6,442 nucleotides of DNA from Desulfobacterales bacterium (GTDB lineage Bacteria; Desulfobacterota; Dissulfuribacteria; Dissulfuribacterales; JAMONC01). The first letter of the stretch is position 1. Each line of letters opens with the position of its first letter. Below the pieces are notes generated by a model, which was not told the DNA's origin, made no database searches, and saw only the letters and a program-made list of their open reading frames with translations. Below are positions 5,257 to 6,442 of the stretch, one piece after another. The DNA is taken from NCBI GenBank assembly GCA_027066725.1, contig JAMONC010000324.1, positions 1 to 6,442 of the forward strand. Reading direction: 5' to 3'. Made by a program: the position numbers and the translations under genes.

Positions 5257-6442
5257 ATGGCCCAAGAATATCAACCAACAAGACTTACAGGTCTAAAGCT
5301 AAAAATTTTTGCAAGACTTTTTCCTCTCCTGGCCTTGCTAGTTATAGCTATTTGTGCTGCTAGTTTAGTTTTTGCCATTTTTCATTATAGACAAGATATG
5401 AAGGCTCTTTTTTCTGATGTGGCTAAAATTCATGCTAAAGAGTTTGCTATCTTAATACATAAAAATGATTTTAATACTATAAAGGATAGATTAAAGGCTC
5501 TTTGTTCTCATAAATTGATTAAATCTGCTTTTATAGAGAAAAAAGGACAGATATTTGTCAAGGTTCCCTATAATGATAGTCCTTTGACATCTAATTCTTA
5601 TAAAAAAGATTTTTCTAGTAAAGGAAAAGCAGTAATTAAAATAGTAAAAGATAGCAATGGCTCTGTTTTTTATGATATAGCATCTAAGATACCTAATACA
5701 GGAGCAACCCTTCATCTTTTACTTTCATGCGATGCAATAGATCAGCATGTGTTTTCTACTTTTTTAACTGTTATTTTTTTAGGTATGGGTACTATAGTTT
5801 TAGTAGGGGCAATGTCTTTTTTATTTTCCAATTGGGCAACAAAAGAGGTAGATAGTCTTACTAAAGTACTTGATGAGGAAAGGAAACAGCTTCTTTCTAT
5901 ATTTGATAGTATAAGTGAGATCATATATGTAATAGATCCTGAAACTTATGAAATTTTATATTGTAACAGAGCGTTAAAAGAATCTTTTAAAAAGGACTTG
6001 GTGGGAAAGTGTTGTTATAAAGAGTTACAAGGACGGGATAGTCCTTGTGAGTGTTGTAATAAAGACTTTTTGTTAAAGGAAGATGGAATTTATAGGTGGG
6101 AATGTTATAACCAAATTCTTGATCAGTATTTTTGGATCACAGATAGAATAATAAAATGGCCTGATGGTCGCTTAGTCAGATTTGAGTTAGCAATTAATAT
6201 AACTGAAAGAAAGAAAGCTGAAGAAAAACTTAAAGAAAGTGAAGAGCGATATAGGACTCTTTTTGATGCATCAAGTGATGCTGTCTATTTAGAGACTATA
6301 GAGGGTGAGATAATAGATTGTAATGAAGCTGCTTGTAAGATGCTTGGATATGATAGAGATGAACTTATCGGACTTAATGTAGCTGATATAGTTCCAGATG
6401 ATGTTAAAACAGAGTTAGCCAATGTTGCTTTAGAAATCGTTT
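5257..6442 (+). CDS. Membrane-bound PAS-domain sensor protein, N-terminal part (open at the window end)
   Basis: The frame stays open for 395 codons to the window edge, so the gene is partial at its 3' end. The product starts MAQEYQPTRL. One transmembrane helix spans about residues 21-42 and another about 166-190. They enclose an extracytoplasmic region of about 120 residues whose pattern (AKEFAILIHKNDFNTIKDRL ... IKSAFIEKKGQIFVKV) resembles CHASE8-like ligand-sensing domains. After a short helical link, PAS domain 1 covers about 212-317 and ends in the typical NITERKKAEEKLKESEERYR linker. It carries five cysteines in 16 residues (252, 253, 264, 266, 267) in the form CCYKELQGRDSPCECC. PAS domain 2 begins at about 329 (YRTLFDASSDAVYL) and is cut by the window end. 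Sensors of this layout are usually histidine kinases, less often diguanylate cyclases; the output domain is not visible. The start is set by GAGGTG and an upstream in-frame stop. It is probably transcribed from its own promoter. Confidence 0.92.
   Translation, partial: MAQEYQPTRLTGLKLKIFARLFPLLALLVIAICAASLVFAIFHYRQDMKALFSDVAKIHAKEFAILIHKNDFNTIKDRLKALCSHKLIKSAFIEKKGQIFVKVPYNDSPLTSNSYKKDFSSKGKAVIKIVKDSNGSVFYDIASKIPNTGATLHLLLSCDAIDQHVFSTFLTVIFLGMGTIVLVGAMSFLFSNWATKEVDSLTKVLDEERKQLLSIFDSISEIIYVIDPETYEILYCNRALKESFKKDLVGKCCYKELQGRDSPCECCNKDFLLKEDGIYRWECYNQILDQYFWITDRIIKWPDGRLVRFELAINITERKKAEEKLKESEERYRTLFDASSDAVYLETIEGEIIDCNEAACKMLGYDRDELIGLNVADIVPDDVKTELANVALEIV

Noticed and set aside
5053..5274. 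Antisense open frame of 73 codons across the murJ-sensor intergenic region
   Set aside because: Its predicted product is low-complexity and shaped by AT-rich DNA. It overlaps the sensor start, its promoter and its ribosome binding site on the other strand, and no family is recognisable.
5224..5296. Direct repeat AGGTCTAA at 5224-5231 and 5289-5296
   Set aside because: Only two copies of eight bases, the second inside the coding sequence of the sensor; readily explained by chance.
5491..5924. Two antisense open frames (5491-5715 and 5742-5924) opposite the sensor gene
   Set aside because: The + strand frame is continuous and encodes recognisable transmembrane and PAS regions, so these are shadows.

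Overview
The window is AT-rich (roughly one third G+C by eye) and protein-coding on the + strand almost throughout. Arginine is mostly AGA/AGG and isoleucine is often ATA. Together with a TIGR03960-type radical SAM fusion protein and a PAS sensor with a cysteine-rich first PAS domain, this suggests an anaerobic, low-GC, possibly thermophilic bacterium. Something near the Thermodesulfobacteriota or Nitrospirota would fit, but that placement is inference and not secure. A MurJ homologue shows the cell builds peptidoglycan.

Layout. Positions 16-47 hold a strong intrinsic terminator that ends whatever lies upstream. Three genes then follow head to tail with gaps of 7 and 9 bases (108-5025): an 871-residue radical SAM protein fused to a DUF2344/TIGR03936 domain, a 219-residue HAD-family phosphohydrolase of the beta-phosphoglucomutase type, and the lipid II flippase MurJ. 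The spacing implies one transcript. A 231-base, very AT-rich intergenic region (5026-5256) follows. It holds TTAATTAA repeats, a triple TATAAACT repeat, a candidate promoter and a short hairpin over the ribosome binding site of the next gene. The last gene (5257 to the window end, still open) encodes the N-terminal part of a membrane-bound sensor: two transmembrane segments around an extracytoplasmic domain, then a cysteine-rich PAS domain and the start of a second PAS domain. Its output domain lies outside the window.

How they fit together. MurJ moves lipid-linked peptidoglycan precursor across the membrane. The radical SAM fusion is a conserved but functionally uncharacterised enzyme, and the HAD hydrolase has no evident substrate. 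No shared pathway can be demonstrated from sequence alone. The sensor appears to be a separate transcription unit with its own upstream regulatory region.

I found no mobile element, CRISPR array, tRNA, rRNA or clear new defence or biosynthetic system. The points most worth checking are the uncharacterised radical SAM fusion with its second cysteine cluster, the repeat/promoter/hairpin arrangement before the sensor gene, and the five-cysteine PAS domain.
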